The notes: generated by a model from the sequence alone, not told the origin. 64,000 nucleotides of DNA from Arthrobacter sp. Leaf137 (GCF_001423525.1 NZ_LMOI01000019.1:208538-272537), one strand, 5' to 3'. Numbered from the stretch's first letter, positions 26,126 to 35,164 are shown. Numbers and translations: made by a program.

Positions 26126-26632
26126 ATGCTAGGAAAAAAGTCCCGTTGGTATGCACCTCTGGCTGCAACGGGAGTACTGTTGTTGGCCGCTTCCCCTGCG
26201 GTCGCAGACCCGGATTTCACAATTCCCGCGAAAGACTCGTGCGGCACTTTTGACCTCGGTCTTACGGCCAGGGGCGGGACAATCAGAGAAATCAAATTCG
26301 ATAATGGCAACCTTTACAAGGTTGGCACCGGAGTCATCCTCACGTGGTCCAATGAAGGACTCGAGGGGCAGGGCAGTAATGGGAAGACGTACACAGTGAA
26401 CACGTCGGGTTCCGTCAGCAGGTATGTCAAGAATCCGGGCGGGAAAAGCTATACGCTCACCCTCACCGGCCACAACGGCCTTATCCTCTTCGGTACGGAC
26501 GCCGGCGGACCCGGGGCATTCGTTTACACCGGCAGGGTAGTGCTGACCGTTGACAACCCGACAGACAATAACATTTCTAAAATTATCTCCACCGCGGGCA
26601 AGGCCGTAAACGTCTGCGAACTCCTCAAATAG
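26126..26632 (+). CDS. Small secreted protein, unknown function
   Basis: 168 aa with a Sec signal peptide (LGKKSRWYAPLAATGVLLLA, cleavage after AVA). The mature domain contains CGTFDLGLTARGG and a C-terminal KAVNVCELLK; the two Cys probably pair. GAGGAG six bases upstream supports the ATG at 26126. A strong hairpin follows the stop, so it is monocistronic. I do not know the family; similar small beta-rich exported proteins are common in actinobacteria. Confidence 0.65.
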   Translation: MLGKKSRWYAPLAATGVLLLAASPAVADPDFTIPAKDSCGTFDLGLTARGGTIREIKFDNGNLYKVGTGVILTWSNEGLEGQGSNGKTYTVNTSGSVSRYVKNPGGKSYTLTLTGHNGLILFGTDAGGPGAFVYTGRVVLTVDNPTDNNISKIISTAGKAVNVCELLK

Positions 26633-26650
26633 CGACCCCAGGGCTCAAGA

Positions 26651-26687
26651 AGCCCCGGGACCGTCGAAGTTGACGGGTCCCGGGGCT
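26651..26687 (+). terminator. Hairpin terminator after the secreted protein
   Basis: AGCCCCGGGACC-GTC pairs with GACGGGTCCCGGGGCT through a 16-base arm with one bulge, followed by TTT. It begins 18 bases after the stop at 26632. Confidence 0.75.
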
Positions 26688-26739
26688 TTCCCGTGCTAGG
26701 CGCGCAATCGAAGGCAGGCTGCAGCTACTTGGCGATGTC

Positions 26740-26915
26740 CTGGACCCGTTCGTTGTCCCGCTGGCGAAGACCACACTGCCGCGGGCAATCGCAGCACCGA
26801 TGGGGATACCGCCTTCGACCAAACACTTCCGGGCGTCCTGATTGGCGGCTTCCAACCCTGCAAGGTCGATAACGTCCAGTTCCGGCGCGGCGGCTTCGAG
26901 CTGTTCGTGGGTCAT
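26740..26915 (-). pseudogene. Truncated, frameshifted cytosine/guanine deaminase-like gene
   Basis: From ATG 26915 the protein reads LAGLEAANQDARKCLVEGGI then PIGAAIARG, the N-terminus of a CDA-fold nucleobase deaminase. At the segment that should be SGHNERVQ the sequence reads AGCGGGACAACGAACGG, one base short, so the frame is lost. In the corrected frame, NERVQDIAK is followed at once by a stop. The catalytic HAE and PCxxC motifs are missing. It is a remnant, cut close to the secreted-protein module. Confidence 0.7.
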
Positions 26916-26925
26916 GCCCTCAGTG

Positions 26926-27771
26926 TTATGCGGGCTGACCCCCCGCCTTCGACAGCGTGAATATCCCGTAGCGCATCGCACCGGTGCGGTATGCCAGGAT
27001 CATGCGAGGAATACTCAGCGCAAAAAGATTGCGTGCGCCGAAGGCCAGGCGGCGGATCTCACGATCGACGAGTAAGGCCTTCACGAGCCGGCGCGCGCAG
27101 ATCGGCCACGTGCGGGCGACGCGGTGGCTGACGTCCTCGTAGCCGGTCACCGTGAAGCCAGCCGCCGTCGCCATCGCCTCATATTCCTCGCGCGTGCCCA
27201 GGGACGGCAGGCGACCTTCGCGGCAGATCGGCTCGAGCAGATGGCGGACCTTCCAGCCGCTGGCACCGGTCTCGGCAAGCCACGCGCAGATGACAAAGCG
27301 TCCGCCGGGCGCCAGCACACGATGCGCCTCGGCGAAGAACCTGGGCTTATCCACCATGTGCTCGCTCGACTCGATCGCCCAGGCGGCTTCGGCTGACGCT
27401 TCAGCCAGCCCGTTAGCGAGCCAGTTCCGGACCTGGATGTCCACGCCCGGCACGGGATGCGCGGCGGCGTAGTGGGCCTGCTCGGCCGAAAGAGTGAAGC
27501 CGGTGACCCGGACTCCGCGCGTGTCGGCGAGGCGCCGGGCAGTGGAGCCGTAGCCGCAGCCGATGTCAACGCACGCCTGGCCGGCTCTAAGGCCCAGCCT
27601 CTCGCCGACCGTGTCCACCAGCGCCTCGACGGCCTCGCCGGGTGTCTCGCGGCCCGTCTCCCAGAGCCCGTGATGGACATGGTCGCCCCACACCTTGCGG
27701 TAGATGAGATCGAGTTCGTCGTAGTGATCAGCGACAGCGACGGCGTTCTGGGAGATATCGGGGACAATCAC
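26926..27771 (-). CDS. SAM-dependent methyltransferase (tocopherol/cyclopropane-type)
   Basis: 281 aa. Class I methyltransferase: N-terminal HYDELDLIYRKVWG and HHGLWE typical of the tocopherol/sterol/CFA-like group, motif I VDIGCGYGSTAR, and SSEHMVDKPRFFAEAHRVL then PGGRFVICAWL for motifs II-III. It has no membrane segments and probably methylates a small lipid or quinone-like molecule; the substrate is unknown. The start is GTG at 27771. It diverges from the gntR gene. Confidence 0.8.
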   Translation of the reverse strand: MIVPDISQNAVAVADHYDELDLIYRKVWGDHVHHGLWETGRETPGEAVEALVDTVGERLGLRAGQACVDIGCGYGSTARRLADTRGVRVTGFTLSAEQAHYAAAHPVPGVDIQVRNWLANGLAEASAEAAWAIESSEHMVDKPRFFAEAHRVLAPGGRFVICAWLAETGASGWKVRHLLEPICREGRLPSLGTREEYEAMATAAGFTVTGYEDVSHRVARTWPICARRLVKALLVDREIRRLAFGARNLFALSIPRMILAYRTGAMRYGIFTLSKAGGQPA

Positions 27772-27910
27772 GCCATGACACTACAGCGGCGCTCCAGCAC
27801 GAAGGAAGGGTCAGGCCGGCCGCCCCGTCGGCAAACTCCCCTTGTCCAACAAACCCGTCACACCGGTAGGCTGGAATCCCGGATCAACCACAACAAGAGC
27901 GAGGCATAAC

Positions 27911-28693
27911 GTGCACCAGGACGCCTCCCGGTTCCTGTCCCAGCCGGTGGCCGCCCAGCCCGGTTCCCCGCTGCGGGTGGCAGTGTATTCGCGCATCGCC
28001 GAGGCCGTCCGCAACGGCCTCCTTACCCCCGGCTCCATGATCCCCACCGAGACCGAGCTCGGCGCGGACATGAAGGTCAGCCGCACCGTGGTCCGCGAAG
28101 CGCTGATGCTCCTCGAGGAGGACGGCCTGATCCGGGCCCGCCGCGGCGTTGGACGCTTCGTCTCGGACACCCTCCCCCGCATCGGCATCGAACGCATCCG
28201 GCCCTTCGAGGATGTACTCGCCGCGCCCGGGCAGACGCTTGAGGTCAAACGCACGCAGGCGCTTCGCCAGGCCGCCTCCGAATTCGTCGCCCCCGGCATC
28301 GGCGTCGAGCCCGGTACCGAATGCTGGCTCTGGGAATCCGTCCTTATCCGCGACGGCGAGGCCATCGCCCACCTGCAGGAAAACGTCACGGCCCAGCCGG
28401 TCAGCTTCGACAGAACTGCGGCCGCGCCCCTTGGGATAGAGGACGACGGCGGCGCCACCCTGCTTGCCACGCTCAACAACCAGCTGGGCCGGCTCGCCGG
28501 TCCCGGCGAGTGCCAGATCAGCCTCAGCCAGGTAGGCCCCAGCCGCGCCAAACTGCTGGACCTTCGACCGTCAGACCCCGTACTGGTGCTGACGCAGTAC
28601 GTCCGGCACGGCAACCGGCCCTTCTACCTGGCCAAGTGCCTGGTATCGGCGCGGGCAGGGCACCTCTCGGTGATGCAGCAGTTCCAGTCATAA
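27911..28693 (+). CDS. GntR-family regulator with UTRA-type sensor domain
   Basis: 260 aa. The winged helix has PTETELGADMKVSRTVVREA and a wing RRGVGRFVSD; the C-terminal half fits UTRA ligand-binding domains (GTECWLWESVLIRDGEAIAH). GTG at 27911 follows GAGG; the upstream in-frame residues look non-coding. It is followed 205 bp later by an MFS transporter on the same strand, whose promoter region carries an inverted repeat, so it probably controls that transporter. Confidence 0.87.
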   Translation: MHQDASRFLSQPVAAQPGSPLRVAVYSRIAEAVRNGLLTPGSMIPTETELGADMKVSRTVVREALMLLEEDGLIRARRGVGRFVSDTLPRIGIERIRPFEDVLAAPGQTLEVKRTQALRQAASEFVAPGIGVEPGTECWLWESVLIRDGEAIAHLQENVTAQPVSFDRTAAAPLGIEDDGGATLLATLNNQLGRLAGPGECQISLSQVGPSRAKLLDLRPSDPVLVLTQYVRHGNRPFYLAKCLVSARAGHLSVMQQFQS

Positions 28694-28760
28694 TTCCGCT
28701 TCTGCGCGGGTAGGGCCCGAGCGGTCGGGCCCATACTGATACACCCCTAGCTTTAGAAAA

Positions 28761-28775
28761 GTTCGCATCTCGAAC
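28761..28775. promoter_or_regulatory. Inverted repeat GTTCG-N5-CGAAC upstream of the MFS gene
   Basis: A perfect 5-bp inverted repeat in the 205-base gap between gntR and the MFS transporter, 124 bases before the MFS start codon. It is a candidate GntR operator by position and symmetry only. Confidence 0.4.
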
Positions 28776-28898
28776 GAAGGTGCGTTATAAGAACCAAGCG
28801 GGTATCCTCATCTCCAGAACAAATGCCGTGCGTCACTAATGCACGTGATGCAGCTCTCGGCGACAGTTCCAGCTTCTTTCCTAATCAATGAGGATTAC

Positions 28899-30137
28899 AT
28901 GACAACTACTCCCTCCTCCCGCGGATCACGGTGGCCCGTTTGGCTCTGCTGGCTGGCCATGGTTCTGGACGGCTTCGACCTGGTAGTGCTCGGCACCGTC
29001 ATTCCCACACTCATCAAGTCAGGCGAACTTGGCTTTGACGCTGTTGGGGCAACCCTGGTGGCCACCATCTCCCTGGTAGGCGTCGGCGCCGGGGCGCTAT
29101 TCATCGCTCCCCTGTCAGACCGCTTCGGGCGAAGAAAACTGATGGTCGCCTGCGTGCTCTGGTTCTCGCTTTTCACCCTCGCGGTGGCGTGGGCCCCCAA
29201 CGTGGCCATGTTCGGCGTCTTCCGCTTCCTGGCCGGGATCGGGTTGGGCGCCTGCCTTCCGGTTGCCCTCGCCTACATGAACGATTACGCGCCGGCAGGA
29301 ACAGCCGGCAAGTCCACCACCCGCACCATGACCGGCTACCACGTGGGTGCGGTGGCGACTGCGTTCCTGGCCATCATGGTCATCCCGGACTGGCGGATCA
29401 TGTTCGTCGTCGGCGGCGTTGCGGGCCTGGCCCTGGCGCCGTTCCTGTGGTTCAAGCTGCCGGAGACCCTGCCGGCCGCACAAATCACCCAGAACGCACC
29501 GACCACCCAAAAGGCGGACCAGACCGGCTTCCGGGACCTGGCGAAAAAGCCTTACCCGCTGGTCGCCGCGGCAATCGCCGCCGCCTCCTTCATGGGCCTT
29601 CTGCTGGTTTACGGCCTGAACACCTGGCTCCCCCAGCTCATGGCCTCCGCCGGGTATCCGGTCAGCGCGGGCCTGTCCCTGCTCCTGGTGCTGAACCTCG
29701 GCGCCGTCGCGGGCCTCATCATTGCCGGCATCTTGGCGGACAAACACGGCACCAAACCCATCGTGCTGCTCTGGTTCGGACTCTCCGCGGCCTGCCTTGC
29801 CCTGCTGAGCATCAAGGTTGACAACGCCATCCTGCTCAACGCCCTCGTCTTCGTCACCGGCGTCTTCGTGTTCAGCGCCCAGGTGCTCGTGTACGCCTGG
29901 GTCAGCCAGCTGTTCCCGGCCCGGCTGCGCGCAACCGCACTCGGTTTCGCCGCCGGTGTGGGCCGCGTCGGTGCCATCGCAGGGCCCGCGGTGACGGGCG
30001 GCCTGGTGGCCGCAGGCATCGCCTACCCGTGGGGCTTCTACGCCTTCGCAGCGGCAGGCGCACTCGCGGTGCTGGCCCTGGTGGCGGTCCCGCACGCTAT
30101 CGCCGCCACGCGGACGGCCGAGGAACAGGTCAGCTGA
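28899..30137 (+). CDS. MFS transporter, aromatic-acid:proton symporter type
   Basis: 412 aa, 12 predicted helices. It has the AAHS/benzoate-transporter signature in helix 1 (DGFDLVVLGTVIPTL), the loop 2-3 motif SDRFGRRKLM, and a second-half equivalent ADKHGTKPIVL. GAGG lies six bases before ATG 28899. It likely imports an aromatic or similar carboxylic acid under control of the adjacent GntR protein; no catabolic genes for such a compound are in the window. Confidence 0.88.
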   Translation: MTTTPSSRGSRWPVWLCWLAMVLDGFDLVVLGTVIPTLIKSGELGFDAVGATLVATISLVGVGAGALFIAPLSDRFGRRKLMVACVLWFSLFTLAVAWAPNVAMFGVFRFLAGIGLGACLPVALAYMNDYAPAGTAGKSTTRTMTGYHVGAVATAFLAIMVIPDWRIMFVVGGVAGLALAPFLWFKLPETLPAAQITQNAPTTQKADQTGFRDLAKKPYPLVAAAIAAASFMGLLLVYGLNTWLPQLMASAGYPVSAGLSLLLVLNLGAVAGLIIAGILADKHGTKPIVLLWFGLSAACLALLSIKVDNAILLNALVFVTGVFVFSAQVLVYAWVSQLFPARLRATALGFAAGVGRVGAIAGPAVTGGLVAAGIAYPWGFYAFAAAGALAVLALVAVPHAIAATRTAEEQVS

Positions 30138-30254
30138 ACGCTATAGCGTGCCGGAGTTGGGTTGCCCAGCAGCAATGCAGCGCGCCTGAACAGCCCTGAC
30201 AGGGAGTTTGAGAGACTGATCGGGTTCGTAAAACAAGGAAGAGGGGGCTCCCTT

Positions 30255-30629
30255 ATGGAGGCAGCAGCAGTAACCACGTGGATGTTCGTCGAAGAATGTC
30301 CTATTCCTAATGACGTGACGGAGTTGATGCTTCCCGGCGAGCAGCCCGTCGCCGCCTACCGGACCTTCCGGGACAGCGCCATCTTCACCACGAAGCGCAT
30401 GATCGTCCGCGACGCCCAAGGTCTCACCGGCAAGAAGGTGGAGATCTACTCGCTGCCGTACACCGCCATCAACATGTGGTCGTCCGAGAACGCCGGCAAA
30501 TTCGATCTCGATGCCGAACTTGAAATGTGGACCCGGGCGGGCCATATCAAAATCAAGGTCGGCAAGAAGGTGGACATCCGCCGCCTGGACATGCTGATCG
30601 CGCATTCGGTCATCGGCTCGCAAAACTAA
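30255..30629 (+). CDS. Bacterial PH-domain (bPH) protein
   Basis: 124 aa. The sequence ELMLPGEQPVAAYRTFRDSA then TTKRMIVRDAQG and KIKVGKKVD is characteristic of the single-domain bacterial PH-like family, which forms rings and has no known enzymatic role. ATG 30255 is chosen (GAGGGGG a few bases upstream). A perfect hairpin follows the stop, so it is a single-gene unit. Confidence 0.75.
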   Translation: MEAAAVTTWMFVEECPIPNDVTELMLPGEQPVAAYRTFRDSAIFTTKRMIVRDAQGLTGKKVEIYSLPYTAINMWSSENAGKFDLDAELEMWTRAGHIKIKVGKKVDIRRLDMLIAHSVIGSQN

Positions 30630-30641
30630 CCTAGACAAGAA

Positions 30642-30675
30642 CGAAACGGCGGGAGGAATACCTCCCGCCGTTTCG
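30642..30675. terminator. Hairpin terminator, perfect 15-bp stem
   Basis: CGAAACGGCGGGAGG (30642-30656) and its exact complement (30661-30675) enclose the loop AATA, 13 bases after the PH-domain gene. Confidence 0.8.
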
Positions 30676-30741
30676 AAGTCCTGGGGTGGGACCTAGGACC
30701 CAGCTTTCGACTCTGGTCCGTTGCTGGCGCCGATCGGTACG

Positions 30742-31068
30742 ATGAGCATGACAAGCAAGGACCCGCTGGAATTCCTCCGACAGACCAGTCAGCGCCATTC
30801 AGAGCAACAACTCGAGCTCGCTTCCGACATCGTCGAAGCCCTCAATGCCATGCACGACGCCGAGCGCGTGTTGTATCAAGCAAGACGCCGCTACATAGAG
30901 TCCTTCAAAAAAGCCAAGGGCGCCGGATGGAAGGCGCAGGAACTACGGGACGCCGGTTTTCCGTCTCCGAAAGTTTCCGTGCTCAAGAGGAGAATGGACT
31001 ACCGCTACCTCATGATGCCGCCGGCGGACCCTGCTGAAGGGGCGGACTCGGAGTCAAAAGCCAGTTAA
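30742..31068 (+). CDS. Small basic protein, unknown function
   Basis: 108 aa, predicted largely helical: DPLEFLRQTSQRHSEQQLEL then ASDIVEALNAMHDAERVLYQ, with a basic C-terminal region (SVLKRRMDYRYLMM). The segment GAGWKAQELRDAGF could be a small helix-turn-helix, but I cannot assign a family. The start may be ATG 30742 or ATG 30748. It stands alone between a terminator and the convergent nucleoside hydrolase gene. Confidence 0.5.
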   Translation: MSMTSKDPLEFLRQTSQRHSEQQLELASDIVEALNAMHDAERVLYQARRRYIESFKKAKGAGWKAQELRDAGFPSPKVSVLKRRMDYRYLMMPPADPAEGADSESKAS

Positions 31069-31114
31069 CGCCACTCAATCGTTCGGTGCGGGCTATCGTT
31101 CCCCACGGGCCGTG

Positions 31115-32116
31115 TCAGGCAGCGGAACCTGCTGGGGTGAGTGCCGCCGTCGTCCCTTCAAAGTGCCCCAGCAGCGTCTCCACCAGGTGCGGGACGAAGT
31201 CCTCCTCCAGCGAGAGCACCACGCGGCACCGCGCGCCTGCCACCGGAGGGTAGCCCGCGTACAGCCCGCGCATGTCGCAGATGGTTTGCCCGCGGCCGGG
31301 CCCGTCCGAGGTGTCGACGGCGGCACGCACCACGGGCGCAACGGCGGCCTTAACAGCACCAACAGCGAGCGCCGCCGCCAAAGGATCGTGCATGGCGGAG
31401 CAGGGCCGGCCGTAAATGTCCTCGTAGAACCGGAAGTAGTAGCCCAGCATCTCCCCCAGCGCCCGTGGCACCGGCGAAGAGGACGCGAGCAGCTGCTGCC
31501 GGTGCGTCTCCTCCAGGACAGACGCCATGGTCACGTCCAGCGGCACGAGGGTCACGTCCCAGTCGGCGGCCAGCACCAGGGCGGCGGCCTCGGGGTCGTT
31601 GAAGATGTTCGCCTCAGCCACCGGCGTGATGTTCCCCGGAGCCAGGGCCGCCCCGCCCATCACCGTGACGGACTCCACCAAAGACGGCAAGGCAGGTTCC
31701 AGCCGGAGGGCCTCGGCGATGTTGGTCAAGGGTCCAATAGCCAGCAGCTTCAAGGAACCAGGGTACGCACGGGCCAGCCGGACCAGCATCTCAGCCGCGG
31801 ACTCCCCCACAACGGAAGCAGCCGCCGTCGTAAGCGAAACCCCGCCGATTCCGTTCTCGCCGTGCACCCACGGCGCCCCGCCGCCGAACGAGCCAAAGAG
31901 GGGGTCGTGCGCACCAAGGGCAACGGGAACGTGCGAAGAACCGGCAAGCGCCAGCAGGTCCAGGGTGTTGCGGGCGCCGACGGCGGCACTGACGTTGCCG
32001 CTGACGGTCCCGATGCCCTTCACTTCAGCAAGAGGAGAGGCCAACAGGTAGGCCAGGGCGAGGGCGTCGTCGATGCCGGTGTCGCAATCCAGGTAGAACG
32101 GGGCGGGCGTGGTCAT
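31115..32116 (-). CDS. Inosine-uridine-type nucleoside hydrolase
   Basis: 333 aa. The calcium-binding N-terminus (YLDCDTGIDDALALAYLL, DxDxxxDD) defines the family, and the TVMGGA and AEANIFNDPEAA segments are typical of the active site. It hydrolyses the N-glycosidic bond of ribonucleosides to base and ribose. ATG 32116 has AGGAG six bases upstream. It lies 25 bp after the MFS gene and opposite a ribokinase gene, together making an import-cleave-phosphorylate set for nucleosides. Confidence 0.92.
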   Translation of the reverse strand: MTTPAPFYLDCDTGIDDALALAYLLASPLAEVKGIGTVSGNVSAAVGARNTLDLLALAGSSHVPVALGAHDPLFGSFGGGAPWVHGENGIGGVSLTTAAASVVGESAAEMLVRLARAYPGSLKLLAIGPLTNIAEALRLEPALPSLVESVTVMGGAALAPGNITPVAEANIFNDPEAAALVLAADWDVTLVPLDVTMASVLEETHRQQLLASSSPVPRALGEMLGYYFRFYEDIYGRPCSAMHDPLAAALAVGAVKAAVAPVVRAAVDTSDGPGRGQTICDMRGLYAGYPPVAGARCRVVLSLEEDFVPHLVETLLGHFEGTTAALTPAGSAA

Positions 32117-32141
32117 GGTGGTTCTCCTACAGTAAAAGGGG

Positions 32142-33581
32142 TTATGCGGTCTCGCCCTTGGGGGCGGCGACGAAGAGGCTGACGATGAACGCGGCGGCCG
32201 TGATGGCCACCGAGATCCAGAGGGCGGTGGCGTAGCCGGCGGCCGTGGCCTGGGCAGCGAAGGGCGCCACGAGGACGACGCCGAGGCTCGCCCCGATGCC
32301 GAAGGAGGCACCGTTGATGCCGGGCAGAGCGGCCGGGGCTTCCTTGGGTGAGAGGAGCACCGAGAGCCCGTTGATGGCGGTGAGGAAGAAGCCGTTGTAG
32401 AAGATGCCCAGGGCCGCGACGGCGATCAGCACCGCCGCCTGGTTGTCCGAGAAGGTGGCGCCGGCGATGGCGCAGGCCAGGCTGAGCCCCGTGCCGAACC
32501 GGAGGGTCTTGATCCAGCCGCGGCGGTCGGCCAGCCAGCCCGCCAAAGGCGCAGCAAACACCCCAATCAAAGCGGCGGGGGTGAGGAACAGCAGTGCCGA
32601 GATGGAGGCGGTAAGCCCGAAGCCGCCGTCGGGGTCCTGGCTGAGCAGCACCACGGTGAAGTTGATGATGGCGAAGATGCCGGCCAGGGTGAGGACGGTG
32701 GTGGCGATGACCGGCCAGACCTGGCGGGAGCGCAGGTGGTGGACGGCGATCAGCGGGTGGCTGCGGCGTTTTTCGATCATCCAGAAGGCGGCGAAGGAGG
32801 CGATGGTGCCGGCCAGCAGGGCCAAAGTGGAGGGTGCGTTCCAGCCTGCGGCCGAGCCGCCGGAGACGAAGTAGGTGGTGAACACCAGGAACAGCGAGAG
32901 GGAGCCGGCGCCCCACCAGTCCATGGCGCCGCGCACGCCCTGCGGCCGTCCGGCCGGGACGATTTTGATGATGCAGAGAGCGGCGATGGCGGTGAGGACG
33001 AGTACGACGACGAAGATGGACCGGAAGCCGAGGGTCTCGGCCATGAGCCCGCCCACGTAGCCGTCCACGCCGCCCACTCCCCCGTTGATGGCGGCGATGA
33101 TGCCCACGGAGGTGCCGAAGACCTTCGCCTGCAGGTTCTCGCTGAGCACGATGTAGGCGAGCGCGAACACGGCGCTGGAGACGCCCTGCAGGAACCGGCC
33201 GGTGACCAGCAGCGGCAGGGTGGGCGCGGCGATGCAGAGGATGGTGCCGGCGCCCATGATGCCCAGGACCAGCAGCAGCGCGGCGCGGCGGCCGATGAAG
33301 TCGCTCCACCGGCCGATCACGGGCCCGGCGATGGCCCCGGCCAGGAAGAACATGGACTGGACGGGGGAGGCGCTGTCGGCACCCTGGCCGAATTCGGCGG
33401 CGATCTGCGGCAGTGCAGGGGTGACCATGCTGGCGTTGAGCTGGAAGGACAGCACGCCGAGCAGCAGCGAGGAAATCAGCAGGGCGGCACGGCGGCCGGC
33501 GAATTTCGTTTCTTCGGGAAGTACGACGGCGGAGGCGGCTTCCGCGGAAGGCGCGGCGGCCGCCGGGGTTGGGGTGTTCAC
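32142..33581 (-). CDS. MFS transporter, probably nucleoside or ribose uptake
   Basis: 479 aa, about 14 predicted helices, with a long charged N-terminal tail before the first helix (LLISSLLLGVLSFQL). Loop motif SDFIGRRAALLLVLG and a second-half ADRRGWIKTLRFG are present. Start is GTG 33581, six bases after AAGGAG. Family members include drug exporters, but co-transcription with a nucleoside hydrolase and divergence from ribokinase suggest nucleoside import. That role is inference. Confidence 0.8.
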   Translation of the reverse strand: MNTPTPAAAAPSAEAASAVVLPEETKFAGRRAALLISSLLLGVLSFQLNASMVTPALPQIAAEFGQGADSASPVQSMFFLAGAIAGPVIGRWSDFIGRRAALLLVLGIMGAGTILCIAAPTLPLLVTGRFLQGVSSAVFALAYIVLSENLQAKVFGTSVGIIAAINGGVGGVDGYVGGLMAETLGFRSIFVVVLVLTAIAALCIIKIVPAGRPQGVRGAMDWWGAGSLSLFLVFTTYFVSGGSAAGWNAPSTLALLAGTIASFAAFWMIEKRRSHPLIAVHHLRSRQVWPVIATTVLTLAGIFAIINFTVVLLSQDPDGGFGLTASISALLFLTPAALIGVFAAPLAGWLADRRGWIKTLRFGTGLSLACAIAGATFSDNQAAVLIAVAALGIFYNGFFLTAINGLSVLLSPKEAPAALPGINGASFGIGASLGVVLVAPFAAQATAAGYATALWISVAITAAAFIVSLFVAAPKGETA

Positions 33582-33626
33582 ATCAAACTCCTTTGTTCTG
33601 CAGGCGGTCCTGCGCGTGGGATGTGA

Positions 33627-33665
33627 GTTGTTATACAACCATGTATGACGCACAAGTACAACCAT
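33627..33665. promoter_or_regulatory. Operator-like repeats between MFS and ribokinase genes
   Basis: An inverted repeat GTTGT-TAT-ACAAC (33627-33639) overlaps the first of two direct repeats TACAACCAT (33634-33642 and 33657-33665, 23 bases apart). They occupy the 141-base divergent promoter region of the nucleoside cassette. No regulator gene is adjacent, so the factor must be encoded elsewhere. Confidence 0.45.
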
Positions 33666-33722
33666 CGGCTACGCTATTTCTCAATCCGGCCGCTTCCGGC
33701 CCCTCCCCCGTTAGGACTTCCC

Positions 33723-34592
33723 ATGAGCACTCGACCTCCTGCCGTCACCGTCGTCGGCAGCATCAACCTGGACCTGATCGCCACCGCTGAGCGGCTGCCC
33801 ACGGCGGGCGAAACCATCGGCGGCGCGCTGCTGTCCGAGCAGCCCGGCGGCAAGGGCGCCAACCAGGCCGCGGCAGCAGCACGGCTGGGCGGCAGCGCCC
33901 GGATGGTCGGCGCGGTGGGCAGCGACGCTCACGGGCGGCGGATGCTGGACTCGCTGGCGGCCGCCGGCGTGGACACCGCGGACGTGGCGGTCCTGCCGGA
34001 GCTGACCGGGACGGCGCTGATCGTGGTGGACCGCGACGGCGAGAACCAGATCGTGGTGTGCCCTGGCGCCAACTCGCACCTGTCGCTGGACGGCGTGGAG
34101 TTCGGGCCGAAGGAGACGGTGCTGTGCCAGCTGGAGGTGGGCCTGCCCGTGGTGCTGGAGGCCGCGCGCCGCTCCTCCGGTTTCTTTGTGCTGAACGCGG
34201 CACCGGCCATGGACCTGCCGGCCGAGCTGCTGGAGCGCTGCGACCTGGTGATCGTGAACGAGAGCGAGTATGCGCTGATCCCGGCCCTTGCGGAGGCGAA
34301 GCTGGTGGCGGTTACATACGGCGGCGACGGGTCGGCGATGTTCGAGCACGGCCGGAAGGTGGCCGAGGCGCCGTCGGCCGCGGTATCGGTGGTGAATACC
34401 GTGGGGGCGGGCGACGCGTTCTGCGCCGCCTTGGTCCTGGCGCTGCGAAGCGGTCTGGACTATGCCCGGGCCCTGGCAGTTGCCAACGCAGTGGGGGCCG
34501 ATGCCGTGGGTGACCCGTCCTCACAGCCGAATTTGGCACGGCTGGGCCACTATGTGGAGCGGACCGCCGCTGCTTCGGGCGCTACTTCATGA
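33723..34592 (+). CDS. rbsK: Ribokinase (PfkB family)
   Basis: 289 aa. PfkB signature 1 is in SEQPGGKGANQAAAAARLGG; the C-terminal anion hole and catalytic Asp are in NTVGAGDAFCAAL; N-terminal VVGSINLDLI is typical. It phosphorylates D-ribose released by the nucleoside hydrolase to ribose 5-phosphate. ATG 33723 is chosen because the protein family begins there; AGGA precedes it. Its stop overlaps the GNAT gene start by 4 bp. Confidence 0.92.
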   Translation: MSTRPPAVTVVGSINLDLIATAERLPTAGETIGGALLSEQPGGKGANQAAAAARLGGSARMVGAVGSDAHGRRMLDSLAAAGVDTADVAVLPELTGTALIVVDRDGENQIVVCPGANSHLSLDGVEFGPKETVLCQLEVGLPVVLEAARRSSGFFVLNAAPAMDLPAELLERCDLVIVNESEYALIPALAEAKLVAVTYGGDGSAMFEHGRKVAEAPSAAVSVVNTVGAGDAFCAALVLALRSGLDYARALAVANAVGADAVGDPSSQPNLARLGHYVERTAAASGATS

Positions 34593-35155
34593 CCATCTTG
34601 TTCCGGCGGGCTGTGCCGGCCGACTTTGCAGAGGTCCGCCGCATCACCCGCGACGCCTACGTGCGGGCCGGACACTTCGCTGCCGACCATCCCTACATGA
34701 GCGTGCTGGAGGACGTGGAGCACCGCGCCGAGCATGCCCAGGTGTGGGTGGCCGAGGCTGCAGGCAAGGTAGTGGCCACGGTGACGCTGACGTTCGCCGA
34801 CCAGCCGTACAGCGAGATCGCCCGGGCCGGAGAGCTGGAGTTCCGGATGTTGGCCGTGGACCCCGCGTGCCAGGGCGGGGGCGTGGGTCGCGCCGTGGTG
34901 CGTGAGATCGTGGAACATGCCCGGCAGCTGCCCGGCATCGGAGCGATCAGCATCACCAGCGCCACATTCATGGAACGCGCCCACCGGCTTTATGAATCGG
35001 TCGGTTTCCGCCGCGCTCCGGAACGGGACTGGCACGTCCCGGGCGAGGATGTGCTGCTATGGGTGTTCCGGTTGGAGCTTGGATGCAAAACAATTGGAAA
35101 CTGCTCTGAAGTAAACGAACCACGACTATGGGTTCGAGTTCCGAGCCAACCCTAA
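34589..35155 (+). CDS. GNAT-family N-acetyltransferase
   Basis: 188 aa. Motif A is clear: LEFRMLAVDPACQGGGVGRA; the C-terminal motif B has RLYESVGFRRA. The normal domain ends near LLWVFRLEL (about residue 165); the last 23 residues (GCKTIGNCSEVNEPRLWVRV and on) look unlike the family and may be read-through into a junction with the neighbouring broken gene. It overlaps ribokinase by 4 bp (translational coupling). The substrate is unknown. Confidence 0.85.
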   Translation: MTILFRRAVPADFAEVRRITRDAYVRAGHFAADHPYMSVLEDVEHRAEHAQVWVAEAAGKVVATVTLTFADQPYSEIARAGELEFRMLAVDPACQGGGVGRAVVREIVEHARQLPGIGAISITSATFMERAHRLYESVGFRRAPERDWHVPGEDVLLWVFRLELGCKTIGNCSEVNEPRLWVRVPSQP

Positions 35156-35164
35156 ATTCCTGTC

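Noticed and set aside
35106..35160. Partial tRNA gene
   Set aside because: Only a T-loop-like string is present; the T-stem does not pair and no other arm can be drawn, so it is kept only as a low-interest observation.
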